This document shows positions 23,193 through 31,124 of a stretch of DNA of 64,000 nucleotides, in pieces. How positions within the stretch are numbered: position 1 is the first letter of the stretch; every line of letters begins with the position of its first letter. Under the pieces are notes generated by a model that was given only the letters and a program-made list of their open reading frames with translations, was not told the origin of the DNA and did no database searches. The position numbers and the translations under genes were made by a program. Source of the stretch: a virus; the IMG/VR virus record IMGVR_UViG_3300020180_000014, positions 1 to 64,000 of that record; one strand, written 5' to 3'.

Positions 23193-24113
23193 ATGCTGAC
23201 CACCCAGTACAACGGCACGAACGGTTTTGGTGGGCAGCTAGGCGCCCTCGTGTCGAGCGCTGCCACTGCCGATCTGCAGAAGTATCTCGCGAGCATCGGC
23301 AAGCTCGGGCAGTCCAACGTCACGGGTGTGATGAACGACGCCACGATGGCCGTCATCTACAACATGCTCGTGCAGTCAGCGGCGACCGTCGGGAAGATCC
23401 CGCTGTTGCCGCAGAATATCCGCGACGGCATCACCAAGGTGACGAGCGCGCTCAAGTCGGCCGACGACAAGATTCGTAGCGTCTCGTTCGGGCAGGCGTC
23501 ACTGTCGTCGGTGTTCGGCAACTGGGCCACGATCAACGCGGCGGTGCGGCTCATCAGCAGCTCAGCTGCTGATGCAATGGCGTCTGCGCGCGAGAGTGTC
23601 TACAACGCCGTCGCGGGCTACGCGAGTACGGTGCTCGCAGCGGTGAAGGTCTTCTTCCCGCCTGCATCGACAGCGGGTGCCACGCAGCCGAACGCTCAGA
23701 TGCTGACGGCACTGCTTCAACCGGTTCAGGCGTACTTCTCGACGTCGACGACGCCGTCGAGCACGCAGTCGTACCCGACGGGAACGATCTACGCGTTCAG
23801 CTCGAAGATGGGCCGGTACCGCATCGCGATCCCGAAGATCTTCGGTGGCGGTCTCGGCATCCAACAGGACGGCGTGTTCGGCGACTGCGTGTTCGGTGAC
23901 TGCGGTCTGGGCGCCGCCGCGACGATGACCGAGGTTGCACCGTCGACGACGCCACCTGCAGGTGGAATCCCGACGACGGAGACCGAGCTGGAGAAGCGCA
24001 CCGGGACGTTGCCGATCTACAAGCGGTGGGAGTTCTGGGCGGCGGTCGGCGGCGGTGTCGCAGTGATCGGTACAGGCACGGCGCTGCTCATGCGGCGTAA
24101 GAAGGTGGCGTAA
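23193..24113 (+). CDS. C-terminally anchored protein, paralogue of the 22402 protein
   Basis: A 306-residue protein. The N-terminal part contains a peptidoglycan-binding-like helical segment (LQKYLASIGKLGQSNVTGVM). A Ser/Ala helix follows, then SYPTGTIYAFSSKMGRYRIA, a small direct repeat VFGDCVFGDC, and ETELEKRTGTLPIYKRWEFW leading into the Gly/Val transmembrane helix (about 280-298) with a RRKK tail. Its TAA overlaps the next ATG (TAATG). Confidence 0.7.
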   Translation: MLTTQYNGTNGFGGQLGALVSSAATADLQKYLASIGKLGQSNVTGVMNDATMAVIYNMLVQSAATVGKIPLLPQNIRDGITKVTSALKSADDKIRSVSFGQASLSSVFGNWATINAAVRLISSSAADAMASARESVYNAVAGYASTVLAAVKVFFPPASTAGATQPNAQMLTALLQPVQAYFSTSTTPSSTQSYPTGTIYAFSSKMGRYRIAIPKIFGGGLGIQQDGVFGDCVFGDCGLGAAATMTEVAPSTTPPAGGIPTTETELEKRTGTLPIYKRWEFWAAVGGGVAVIGTGTALLMRRKKVA

Positions 24114-25432
24114 TGCTGCAAGCGACGATGACACGTGACGCTGGAGTGGCACCGGCAGAACCGACGCCGCCGCCACCGTCGAACAACATGATCCTGTATC
24201 AGCAGGCGTTCACGAAGATGCCAACGTCGACACCGACGACGCCAGCACCGTCGAAGAGTGCACCGTTCGTCGAAGGTCGGCTCGTGAAGCAGGTGCTCAC
24301 GCTGCCGTACGCGTGCTCGAACAATGTCTGCACGGCATCCGGTCAGCTCGGCTTCACGTTCCAGACGCTGCAGTCGCTGATCAACATGGCGAACAAGAAG
24401 CTCGGCAACGCAGCGATCGCCGTCGATGGCAAGATCGATGCGCGGACGCTCGCTGCGTACCTGCCGATCTCGCGCGCCGTCGGTGGCGTGCTCGCGATCT
24501 TCGATTTCACGCCGACGCCCGACTACCTCGCGAAGAACGCCGACGCGTTTGCGCGTGCGATCGCACTGTGGCTCGGCATGACGTGGGTCGAAGCGACTGC
24601 TGATGTCCCCGGACACTGGGAGCGTCTGCGTGCAGGCGCAACGACGGCGAATCTACCGACGATGCCGGTTGCGCAGCCGCAGCCCGGCTACAGCGTGGAA
24701 CCGCAGCGGGAGCCGCAGCCGCAGCCGCAGCCGCAGCCGCAGCCGCAACCGCAGCCGCAACCGCAGCCGCAGACGACGATGGTCATGTACGTGTGCCCTG
24801 ACGGTACGCGCGTCTCGGATCTGTCGGCGTGTCCGAAGCCGCAAGCACAACCCGTGGTGCTGCCACCGCAGCCAACACCCGTGCAGCCAGTGATCACGTT
24901 GCCCCCGCCGACATCTCTGGCGGTGTTGCCGCCATCGTGGCAGCCCGCGACGCGGGACGCGGCGACGACCGCACCGACGATCGGACGTTTCCAAGGCTGC
25001 ATCGCGCGCTTCAATCGTACGCGCAAGGTGTTCTCGATCTACTGCCCTGTCGGATCAGCGGCGGCGATGCCGGGACTCGGCACGATCGATCAGGAGTACT
25101 TCCGCTGCTTGCGCGGCAACTGTACCGGTCTCGGTGCCGACGAAGTTACGCCCGCAGTGCCGGAAGGTTTCGTCAAGGCTGCTGAAGTCACGACGTTGCC
25201 TCGTGCAGGCGAGGTCCAAGCCGGTGAGGAGCGCGACCGGTTCTTCCGTCTCGGGAACCCGCTCATGTGGGCGGCGATCGCAGGTGCAGCGACGGTGGTT
25301 GGTGGTGGCAGCTACATGCTGTACCGCCGCAAGCAGCACACCAGCGGATTCGGTGCGCTTCGGTGCCCCGAAGGACAGGTTTGGAGCAAATCGTATGGCG
25401 GTTGCCTCCAACGAGGAAAGCGCGGGCACTGA
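24113..25432 (+). CDS. anchored protein with PQ-repeat linker and GC/RF/YCP module
   Basis: A 439-residue protein. Residues about 80-130 resemble a peptidoglycan-binding fold. At about 145-165 it has MTWVEATADVPGHWERLRAG, as in the 19028 protein. A Pro-Gln dipeptide repeat (about ten units, near residues 195-220) precedes YVCPDG and a Pro-rich linker. The module FQGCIARFNRTRK...IYCP lies at about 287-310. A transmembrane helix (about 385-404) is followed by an unusually long 35-residue tail with two further Cys. Confidence 0.7.
   Translation: MLQATMTRDAGVAPAEPTPPPPSNNMILYQQAFTKMPTSTPTTPAPSKSAPFVEGRLVKQVLTLPYACSNNVCTASGQLGFTFQTLQSLINMANKKLGNAAIAVDGKIDARTLAAYLPISRAVGGVLAIFDFTPTPDYLAKNADAFARAIALWLGMTWVEATADVPGHWERLRAGATTANLPTMPVAQPQPGYSVEPQREPQPQPQPQPQPQPQPQPQPQTTMVMYVCPDGTRVSDLSACPKPQAQPVVLPPQPTPVQPVITLPPPTSLAVLPPSWQPATRDAATTAPTIGRFQGCIARFNRTRKVFSIYCPVGSAAAMPGLGTIDQEYFRCLRGNCTGLGADEVTPAVPEGFVKAAEVTTLPRAGEVQAGEERDRFFRLGNPLMWAAIAGAATVVGGGSYMLYRRKQHTSGFGALRCPEGQVWSKSYGGCLQRGKRGH
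24699..24772 (+). repeat. CCGCAG/CCGCAA tandem repeat
   Basis: An in-frame hexanucleotide repeat encoding the Pro-Gln linker of the 24113 protein. Copies vary CAG/CAA at the third base, so it is a coding repeat under selection rather than a recent expansion. Confidence 0.7.
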
Positions 25433-25626
25433 TGCTCGCGTTGCATCACGAACCGGCGCTGCAGGGTTGTGCCTGCCACAGGCCGCAACCGCAGCTCGGT
25501 GACGCATCCAGCAAGAAGGCTGCGTGGATTGGTGCAATCGGGCTCGGGCTATCAGCCGCGCTCATGGTCGCGCTGGGCTTCCACAAGCCTGCGCCTCGAC
25601 GGGCCAGTCGCCGTCGACGCACGTAG
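25432..25626 (+). CDS. 64-aa single-span protein with Cys pair and Arg tail
   Basis: The ATG at 25432 overlaps the upstream TGA (TGATG). N-terminal CAC motif within a His/Gln-rich stretch, one transmembrane helix (about residues 32-49) and a C-terminal RRASRRRRT cluster. It repeats the anchor-plus-basic-tail architecture of its larger neighbours in miniature and is coupled to the 24113 gene. A structural membrane peptide is likely. Confidence 0.6.
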   Translation: MLALHHEPALQGCACHRPQPQLGDASSKKAAWIGAIGLGLSAALMVALGFHKPAPRRASRRRRT

Positions 25627-25628
25627 AC

Positions 25629-25655
25629 GATCGCTCGCGCGATCCATGGTAGAGT
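25629..25655 (+). promoter_or_regulatory. palindrome plus TAGAGT -10 for the 25665 gene
   Basis: GATCGCTCGCGCGATC (25629-25644), five bases, then TAGAGT (25650-25655); the ATG is nine bases further. Confidence 0.55.
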
Positions 25656-25664
25656 TTGGGTCGC

Positions 25665-26189
25665 ATGCTCACGGCGACTCGCGGCACAGTCTCGTTCGTT
25701 CAAAGCGTCGGTGTGGCGCCGTCGACGACGACGATGAACATTCCCGGTCCTGCAGGCCTGGGCGGTGCGCCTGGTCCCGCGCTCGTGGCCCCCAACAAGC
25801 CGAGGTTCTACGTGCCCTACGCATCGATCGAAGATCTCCGTTCCGCCCAGATCGCCCAAGCTGGGCTCGGCATCATCAACGAAGGTGATGCGTGGCTGAC
25901 CGGTCGGCCGTACGGTTTGCCAGGCACGACAGCGATCACGCTCACGCAGCGGCCCGGCGGGTATCACAGTCCGCAGGGTTTCCACTACAACGCGTCGCTG
26001 CGCGGTGCAGGCTTCGGTGACACCGACAGCATCGCGTTGCAGCTCGCAGCGCTCGTCGAGCAGCAGAAGGCGCAGGAAGCGTCGCTGAAGCGTATCGCGT
26101 TCTGGCAAGCGCTCAGCGGTGGCCTCGCGGTCGGTGCAGTGGCGCTCAGCGCGACGTTCGGTGTGCTCACGTACATGCGGAGCCGTTGA
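25665..26189 (+). CDS. membrane-anchored virion-type protein
   Basis: A 174-residue protein. Pro/Gly-rich N-terminal half (NIPGPAGLGGAPGPA, then YVPYASIEDL), a helical Gln/Glu segment (about 122-147) and a C-terminal transmembrane helix (about 150-168) ending MRSR. The ATG at 25665 fits the TAGAGT hexamer. The next gene starts 2 bp after its stop. It resembles the 26192 product in layout (polar domain, helical segment, C-terminal anchor). Confidence 0.6.
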   Translation: MLTATRGTVSFVQSVGVAPSTTTMNIPGPAGLGGAPGPALVAPNKPRFYVPYASIEDLRSAQIAQAGLGIINEGDAWLTGRPYGLPGTTAITLTQRPGGYHSPQGFHYNASLRGAGFGDTDSIALQLAALVEQQKAQEASLKRIAFWQALSGGLAVGAVALSATFGVLTYMRSR

Positions 26190-26191
26190 AC

Positions 26192-26644
26192 ATGGTGGTC
26201 AACGAAATCCAGCGGACGATCAATGGCCTCGGTCAACCACCTGGCCGCACCACGAACACGATCATTCCGTACGGCAGCTGGATGCCATTCCAGCCTGGTG
26301 CGATTGCACGTCGTCCCGGATTCGGCGACGTGCCGAATGACTTCGAGGCGTCGGTCGACCTGCAGTACATCCCCGTGCGCCAAGCCTGGTACTACGGTCA
26401 GCCGGTTGACGGTCGCGGCTACCCGGACGCGGGCTTGCCGAGGCGCGGACTCGGGCGCCATCTCGGTGACGCGGCGTCGGAGCAGGCGCTTCAGCAGCTC
26501 GCCAAGACCGAGCGTCTGCAGACGATTCTGCAGGTGGTCTCGACGCTGTCAATCGCGACGGTCGCGACACTTGCCGTGATCAAGGCAGTTCGCGCACGTC
26601 GAGGTGGCGGTCACACGCCACTGTTCGGCGACGACGACGAGTAG
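26192..26644 (+). CDS. membrane-anchored virion-type protein
   Basis: A 150-residue protein. The N-terminal half is Pro/Tyr/Arg-rich (PYGSWMPFQPG, VRQAWYYGQPV), followed by a helix 'LQQLAKTERLQTILQVVSTLS' and a hydrophobic segment (about 115-130), then a basic and finally acidic tail (DDDE). ATG at 26192 is chosen over a TTG two codons upstream. It follows 25665 directly and is probably its partner. Confidence 0.55.
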   Translation: MVVNEIQRTINGLGQPPGRTTNTIIPYGSWMPFQPGAIARRPGFGDVPNDFEASVDLQYIPVRQAWYYGQPVDGRGYPDAGLPRRGLGRHLGDAASEQALQQLAKTERLQTILQVVSTLSIATVATLAVIKAVRARRGGGHTPLFGDDDE

Positions 26645-26655
26645 TGCACATGGTG

Positions 26656-26661
26656 TAGGCT
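26656..26661 (+). promoter_or_regulatory. TAGGCT -10 element
   Basis: TAGGCT lies 12 bases before the ATG of the phosphatase-like gene at 26674. Confidence 0.4.
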
Positions 26662-26673
26662 GCAGCCTGCGCT

Positions 26674-27132
26674 ATGGCACGCACGCTCTGTAACCCGCCC
26701 GTCGAGGCCAGCTTGGTCGCGCCGCGACTGTATGTCGGTTCCCGTCCGCGTCCCGGCCGTTACCGCTGGTTCAACATGGTGGTGCTCTGTGCAAAGGAGT
26801 ACCAGCCGCCGAGTTTCGGGTTTCCAGGCATGAACGTGATCCGGATCCCGCTCGTCGACGACTTCGTGCACCCGCTGTCGATTGTCGACCAAGCGCTTGT
26901 CGTCTCGAACGCACGTACGATTGCACGCTACCTCGAAGGCGGTGCGTGTGTGCTCTCGACGTGCTGGCAAGGTTGGAATCGCTCGGCGCTTGTAGCTGCG
27001 ATCGCGATGCAGATCGCGTTCGATATGAGCGCCGACAACGCGATCACACAGATTCGCGAGACACGGTCACCGAACGCGCTTGGGAATCCACGGTTCGAAC
27101 GGTTCGTGCGCGACTTCGAGAAGACGCGCTAG
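26674..27132 (+). CDS. dual-specificity phosphatase-like protein
   Basis: A 152-residue protein with the Cys-x5-Arg loop CWQGWNRS (Cys97, Arg103) followed by a helix SALVAAIAMQ, and an upstream strand containing VIRIPLVDDF. This is the dual-specificity phosphatase layout, where the general-acid Asp precedes the loop (D62 or D63 here). The residue before the Cys is Thr rather than the usual His. It may act on host or phage phosphoproteins or RNA 5' ends. Catalysis is likely but not proven. Confidence 0.7.
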   Translation: MARTLCNPPVEASLVAPRLYVGSRPRPGRYRWFNMVVLCAKEYQPPSFGFPGMNVIRIPLVDDFVHPLSIVDQALVVSNARTIARYLEGGACVLSTCWQGWNRSALVAAIAMQIAFDMSADNAITQIRETRSPNALGNPRFERFVRDFEKTR

Positions 27133-27635
27133 CAGCCGCGTGCGATGCGTACGATCTTTGTGCCGCGCGACGTGTCGACCATTGACGCTGCTTCGGACTT
27201 GTTCCGCGCTTCGATGCACAACGCCGTTGGCGTCTTGAAGTGCCGCGACCGTACGGTCACGCGGTAGCGTGTGCCAAGACGGCCACGGCCAGCGAGTCGA
27301 CCACGGAGCTTCTTGAACTCGGCGGTGTTCTGATCGAGATCGATCACGTCGCCGGTCTCCGGATCGACGAAGTAGGCGGGCTGACGCTCTTTCGACGGTC
27401 GCTTGTGGCCGCGTCGTTTGCCAGCGAGTGACTTCTTGTGGCGGCTCGGACGACGACGTTCGACTGCCGTGTAGAGGATCAGGAACAGCGACACGAACGT
27501 CGAGCTGAGCAAGGCACCCGTGACCAGTCGCTTGTCACGGACGCCTGCGATCGCGAGGCCGGGCATCATCAGCGCCGAGCGCAGCATCCAGTGGCCGATG
27601 ACCTTCGGCACCGCCCCCGGTTCGCCGTTGAACAT
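27129..27635 (-). CDS. membrane protein with basic linker
   Basis: Start uncertain: ATG 27635 (168 residues) is used, but the frame is open to a GTG at 27686. A hydrophobic segment (about residues 38-56 from 27635) is followed by a very basic stretch (RRRPSRHKKSLAGKRRGHKR), then a C-terminal domain with YFVDPETGDVIDLD and a beta-rich end. The 'VDPETGDV' turn is a common beta-hairpin. A 15-bp inverted repeat overlaps the upstream region. Confidence 0.55.
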   Translation of the reverse strand: MFNGEPGAVPKVIGHWMLRSALMMPGLAIAGVRDKRLVTGALLSSTFVSLFLILYTAVERRRPSRHKKSLAGKRRGHKRPSKERQPAYFVDPETGDVIDLDQNTAEFKKLRGRLAGRGRLGTRYRVTVRSRHFKTPTALCIEARNKSEAASMVDTSRGTKIVRIARGC

Positions 27636-27659
27636 GCCACAGACGGACGCCGAGGATGG

Positions 27660-27718
27660 GGCAGTAGGACAGCTGCGGATCGCCACGGAGTGAACGTACC
27701 ACGCTGTCCTACTGCCCT
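27660..27718. repeat. 15-bp inverted repeat around the 27.7-kb start region
   Basis: Arms GGGCAGTAGGACAGC (left, near 27659-27673) and its complement (right, about 27704-27718) are separated by about 30 bp. Each arm contains a TAGGAC hexamer in opposite directions. The right arm is 3-4 bp from the palindrome at 27723-27738. A dimeric operator or divergent promoter pair is likely. Confidence 0.55.
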
Positions 27719-27722
27719 ACCA

Positions 27723-27738
27723 GATCGCGTGCGCGATC
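27723..27738. repeat. palindrome family member
   Basis: GATCGCGTGCGCGATC, just before the stop of the coiled-coil gene and upstream of the 27635 gene; TAGGGC follows 3 bp away on the minus strand. Confidence 0.6.
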
Positions 27739-27744
27739 GCCCGA

Positions 27745-30117
27745 CTACTGTGCGTCGTCGGGCGCGTTCGGGTCGCCCGGCTCAACTTCATGGATCAGGA
27801 TGCGCACGCACTCGGCCTTGAACTCGGAGTCAGCGGCCGGAAGCATCACGTCGATGAAGTCTGCCCACCGTTCGGTCTGGAACAGCACAAATGCCGGGAT
27901 GACCAGTTGGTTCGTCACCACGTGCTCGACGCCCTGCAGGATCGCGTCGATGGTCTTGTCGGCCGTGAGCTTGCCCTCGGCGACACCACGACGTAGACGG
28001 TGCACGCTTTCGAGCGCGATGCCGAACACCTCTTCTTCGCTCGGGCCGGTGTGGTTCGGCGGTGCTGGCGGTGCCGGGTACGGATCGATCGGACCCACAG
28101 TTGGGACCGGCGTCGCAGCGGTTACAGCTGCAGCGGCATCCGCGTACGGATCGATCGGACCGGTTGTCTTCTTCTTCGCTGCACCGTTGCCGTTGGCAGC
28201 CGGTGTTGCACCGTTCAGACCGCCACCCGTGTTGGGCTGCTGCTGAGCGGGCCGTGCCTGCTGTGCCTGCGTGTTCGCGACCGGCGGGGGCGGTGCCCAG
28301 CCAGCTGGCGCACGTCCCTGCGCTGCGGCGATGTTCTGCGCGCGGATCGCGACTTCGGCTTGGATGCGCGTCTGATCACGCATCGCCTCGGCGGTCTTCA
28401 CCTTGCCCTCGCTGATCACCTGGTCGCGCTTGACTGCGAGGAACCGCTCGGCGACTTCGCTCGCGCGACCGATACCTTCCTGGATCAGGCGCGCAGCCGG
28501 GGGATCGCCGCCGCCACCCGACATGTTCATGATCGTCTCGGCAGCGTTCTTGTACAGGTTGCCGATCTCGCCGACCGACCGGACGAGACCCTGCATCATG
28601 CCGTCTGCGCCGCCCGCGTTGTCCTTCATGAGCTGCGCCAACTGAACGGGCGAGACCATGAACTGCGACATCTTGCCGTTCGACTCGTTCTGCATGCGCG
28701 CGATCTCGCGCTGCGTGTCAGCGTTGATACGCGCATTCTCCTTCATCATCTCGACGACTGGATCCTGGCGGTTCGAGAGCGACGCCTGCTGCAGCTGCTC
28801 GAAGCGGCGCTCCGAAGCCTCGCGCGTCTCCTTCATCTCGCGCTGCAGCATCTCGTCGCGACGGATCTGCTCGTAGCGCTCGCGCTCACGCTCACGCTCG
28901 GACCGCTCCGCTTCGAGACGCCGCTCCTGCTCCTGGCGCTGGCGCTCGAACTCGGAGGCCTGACGCGTCTGCTCCTCGCGAATGCGACGGAACTCGTCGG
29001 TCTCACCTTTCGGCGTCTCGGCCATGCGCGCGAGGTCGGCGCGGAGTTGGAGCATCGACTGCTCGCTCTGCTGGCGAATCGCGAGCAGCTGCTGCTGCAT
29101 CAGCTCGCGCTGGGAGTTCTCGTGCTGTGCGCGTGCACGCTCGCGCTCGACTTCACGCTCTTCGCGGAGACGCCGAACCTCATCGTCTTCGTTCTTGTTG
29201 CGACCCTCACCGAGACGCCGGATCTCTTCGCGCATCGCTGCCATCGCCTGCTCGTGCGCGGTCTGGTTCCGTTCGAGTGCCTGCTTGTACTCCAGCTCCT
29301 TGCGATCGAGATCGGCCTGCTGGAGCCGACGCTCCAGCTCCTTCTTCTCCTTGTCGTCGCTGTCGTCGAAGAAGCGTGCGCCACGGCGCGCGTTGCGATC
29401 GTCGTCGTCGTGACTGAAACGCGTGCGGCCACCGTACGGCGGCTGCTGCGGGTAGCCGTAGCCGGGCTGTGGACCGTAGCCGGGTGGCGGGTAGCCGTTG
29501 TACGGCTGCTGCTGCGGGTAGCCCTGCTGCTGCGGGTAGCCCCACGGCTGCGGCCCGGTCGCCCACATCGGCGGCGACTGCGGCTGCTGCATCTGCGGCG
29601 CAGGCTGCTGCGGGATCTGCCCCATCACGGGACCACTGTGCGGCGGGTTGCCGTAGCCGAGTTGCGCGCCACTCGGTGGCCAGCCGGTCTGCTGCATGCC
29701 GAGCGGCTGAGCGTTCTGCGGGATGTTCATAGGACCGCCGACCTGTTGAACGTTCGTCGCGGCGCCTACGAGCGCGGCTTCCGCCGTGTTCGGCGGAACC
29801 TTCTCGGGGTACATGCGCGGATCCCACACGCCCTGCCAGCGCATCGTCTCGTTCTTCGCGTCGGTGACGGTGAACTCGTAGTAGCCACCGCCCGCCCACT
29901 TCGTGAGGATGAAGTTCTCCAGCTGCAGAACCTCATCACGCGTCCAGTTCGTACCCGGTGGGGAGAAGCCCTGCTGCTCGCTGCCTTTCGCAGGCAGTTC
30001 GATCGGTTGACGCACGTTGCCGCGCATCTTCTCGACGCGAACGGTCAACGGTTCGTGCATCGATTGCAGCTTCACCTGATCGAAGCGCTGCTCCTTTTCG
30101 GACTTGGGCGCGGCCAT
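27745..30117 (-). CDS. large coiled-coil protein with Gln/Pro-rich region
   Basis: A 790-residue protein. A folded N-terminal domain (1-115, with FTVTDAKNETMRWQGVWDP) is followed by a Pro/Gln/Gly/Tyr-rich low-complexity region (about 125-235), an acidic DDDD patch and a long Arg/Glu/Gln coiled coil (about 250-510). After Gly/Ala linkers comes a helical C-terminal domain (about 700-790). It resembles a scaffold or filament-forming protein. The minus-strand promoter at 30198-30226 and GAGGAG site serve it. An antisense 734-codon frame is a shadow. Confidence 0.75.
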   Translation of the reverse strand: MAAPKSEKEQRFDQVKLQSMHEPLTVRVEKMRGNVRQPIELPAKGSEQQGFSPPGTNWTRDEVLQLENFILTKWAGGGYYEFTVTDAKNETMRWQGVWDPRMYPEKVPPNTAEAALVGAATNVQQVGGPMNIPQNAQPLGMQQTGWPPSGAQLGYGNPPHSGPVMGQIPQQPAPQMQQPQSPPMWATGPQPWGYPQQQGYPQQQPYNGYPPPGYGPQPGYGYPQQPPYGGRTRFSHDDDDRNARRGARFFDDSDDKEKKELERRLQQADLDRKELEYKQALERNQTAHEQAMAAMREEIRRLGEGRNKNEDDEVRRLREEREVERERARAQHENSQRELMQQQLLAIRQQSEQSMLQLRADLARMAETPKGETDEFRRIREEQTRQASEFERQRQEQERRLEAERSERERERERYEQIRRDEMLQREMKETREASERRFEQLQQASLSNRQDPVVEMMKENARINADTQREIARMQNESNGKMSQFMVSPVQLAQLMKDNAGGADGMMQGLVRSVGEIGNLYKNAAETIMNMSGGGGDPPAARLIQEGIGRASEVAERFLAVKRDQVISEGKVKTAEAMRDQTRIQAEVAIRAQNIAAAQGRAPAGWAPPPPVANTQAQQARPAQQQPNTGGGLNGATPAANGNGAAKKKTTGPIDPYADAAAAVTAATPVPTVGPIDPYPAPPAPPNHTGPSEEEVFGIALESVHRLRRGVAEGKLTADKTIDAILQGVEHVVTNQLVIPAFVLFQTERWADFIDVMLPAADSEFKAECVRILIHEVEPGDPNAPDDAQ

Positions 30118-30140
30118 GTAGAATCTCCTCGGAAGTGGTC

Positions 30141-30156
30141 GATCGCTCGCGCGATC
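30141..30156. repeat. palindrome family member in leader
   Basis: GATCGCTCGCGCGATC in the leader of the 30117 gene, between promoter and ribosome site. Confidence 0.6.
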
Positions 30157-30163
30157 GAACTCC

Positions 30164-30179
30164 GATCGCTGACGCGACT
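30164..30179. repeat. palindrome family member (imperfect)
   Basis: GATCGCTGACGCGACT, 7 bp from the perfect copy at 30141. Confidence 0.5.
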
Positions 30180-30197
30180 CATTGAAAGGTCGAGGCC

Positions 30198-30226
30198 ACT
30201 CTAAGGGTGCGATACGTGGTTGTCAA
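30198..30226 (-). promoter_or_regulatory. sigma70-type promoter for the coiled-coil gene
   Basis: On the minus strand TTGACA (30226-30221), 17-bp spacer and TAGAGT (30203-30198). Confidence 0.65.
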
Positions 30227-30254
30227 CGCGAGGTCACGCAGGGATACGAGGTTC

Positions 30255-30270
30255 GATCGCATGAGCGATT
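30255..30270. repeat. palindrome family member (one mismatch)
   Basis: GATCGCATGAGCGATT immediately before the GTG start at 30274. Confidence 0.5.
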
Positions 30271-30273
30271 GAC

Positions 30274-30750
30274 GTGCCTCGCATCGCTGTGTACGACAAC
30301 GATATGGGACTTCCGATCGTTGCGCCCGAGCGTACGTTCACCCGCGCACGTCGCTGCGCCAACTGCACCTCGTTCGAGTGCGGAGCGATGTCGCACCAGC
30401 AATGGAACGCGCATCGTAAGGCGCGCCAGGACGACTACCTGAAGACGATGCCGATCAGTCGGCTTGCCGACATGGAGAAGCCGGAATGGTCGCCGAACGA
30501 GCAGAAGGATGCACGGCTCCAGCAGCTGATGCAGATGGACCACATGATCGCCCACGGCATGGCCGGGCTGTGCATGAAGGGTGCGCGATCGGCGAAGGAC
30601 GGTGGTCCCGAGGGCGACTTCGTTCACGCGGAGTTCCTGTGCGACCGGTGGACGGGTATCGAGGGTGTCGGCGAGATGACTCGCGGTCATGAGGACAAGC
30701 TCGGCGGTGAACTGCACGAGATCGCGGACGACCGCGCTGAGAAGGTGTAG
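30274..30750 (+). CDS. unknown 158-aa protein with Cys clusters
   Basis: GTG start at 30274 (an ATG at 30304 is the alternative). N-terminal CANCTSFECGAM suggests a metal site, completed perhaps by the later GLCMKGAR and FLCDRW cysteines. The middle is helical with MQMDHMIAHGMAG. The combination of four Cys spread as CxxC(x4)C...C recalls iron-sulfur or zinc proteins, but no family was recognised. Followed by a short -10 and the membrane protein at 30759. Confidence 0.55.
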   Translation: MPRIAVYDNDMGLPIVAPERTFTRARRCANCTSFECGAMSHQQWNAHRKARQDDYLKTMPISRLADMEKPEWSPNEQKDARLQQLMQMDHMIAHGMAGLCMKGARSAKDGGPEGDFVHAEFLCDRWTGIEGVGEMTRGHEDKLGGELHEIADDRAEKV

Positions 30751-30753
30751 GTT
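30748..30753 (+). promoter_or_regulatory. TAGGTT -10 element for the 30759 gene
   Basis: TAGGTT lies five bases before the GTG at 30759. Confidence 0.4.
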
Positions 30754-30758
30754 CGCGC

Positions 30759-31124
30759 GTGACGTCGCTCGTCCTCTACATGCTCCTGTCGACCGCGCTG
30801 TACTATCTGTTCGCGCGGGCCATGATCACGAAATCGTTGTGGTCGCGCTATCCCGGGTGGCTCGACTACTACACGTCGTGCGCCGCCTGTTCGGGCTTCC
30901 TCTACGGTGGCGCAGTCGCTCTTGCGATCGGATGGACGCAAGATCTGCCGTTTCTAGGCCTGGACGGCCGTTTTTGGGTCACACCCATCGTTGTCGGGCT
31001 GGGATCCATGGTCTGGACCCCCATTTTGGCTGAGATTCACGTACGGGCCCTGTTGCAGCTAGGCGTAGCTGATCCGCAGGGTGATACGGCATCGGATCCG
31101 GCTGTGGAGAGCACAAATGCCTAA
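30759..31124 (+). CDS. small multi-span membrane protein (DUF1360-like)
   Basis: A 121-residue protein with three hydrophobic segments (about 3-22, 43-60 and 72-96). The pattern TSCAACSGFLYGG resembles DUF1360 proteins, in which a CxxCxGFW motif sits between helices in phage and bacterial membrane proteins of unknown function. It starts with GTG, and its 3' end overlaps the HTH gene at 31117. Confidence 0.6.
   Translation: MTSLVLYMLLSTALYYLFARAMITKSLWSRYPGWLDYYTSCAACSGFLYGGAVALAIGWTQDLPFLGLDGRFWVTPIVVGLGSMVWTPILAEIHVRALLQLGVADPQGDTASDPAVESTNA

Noticed and set aside
24699-24772. Hypervariable microsatellite
   Set aside because: The CCGCAG repeat is in frame, encodes a Pro-Gln linker and has synonymous interruptions, so it is an ordinary coding low-complexity linker.
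28000-30204. 734-codon open frame on the plus strand
   Set aside because: Antisense shadow of the coiled-coil gene at 27745-30117: its Leu/Arg-rich translation arises from the reversed Glu/Arg/Gln codons, and it lacks a ribosome site.
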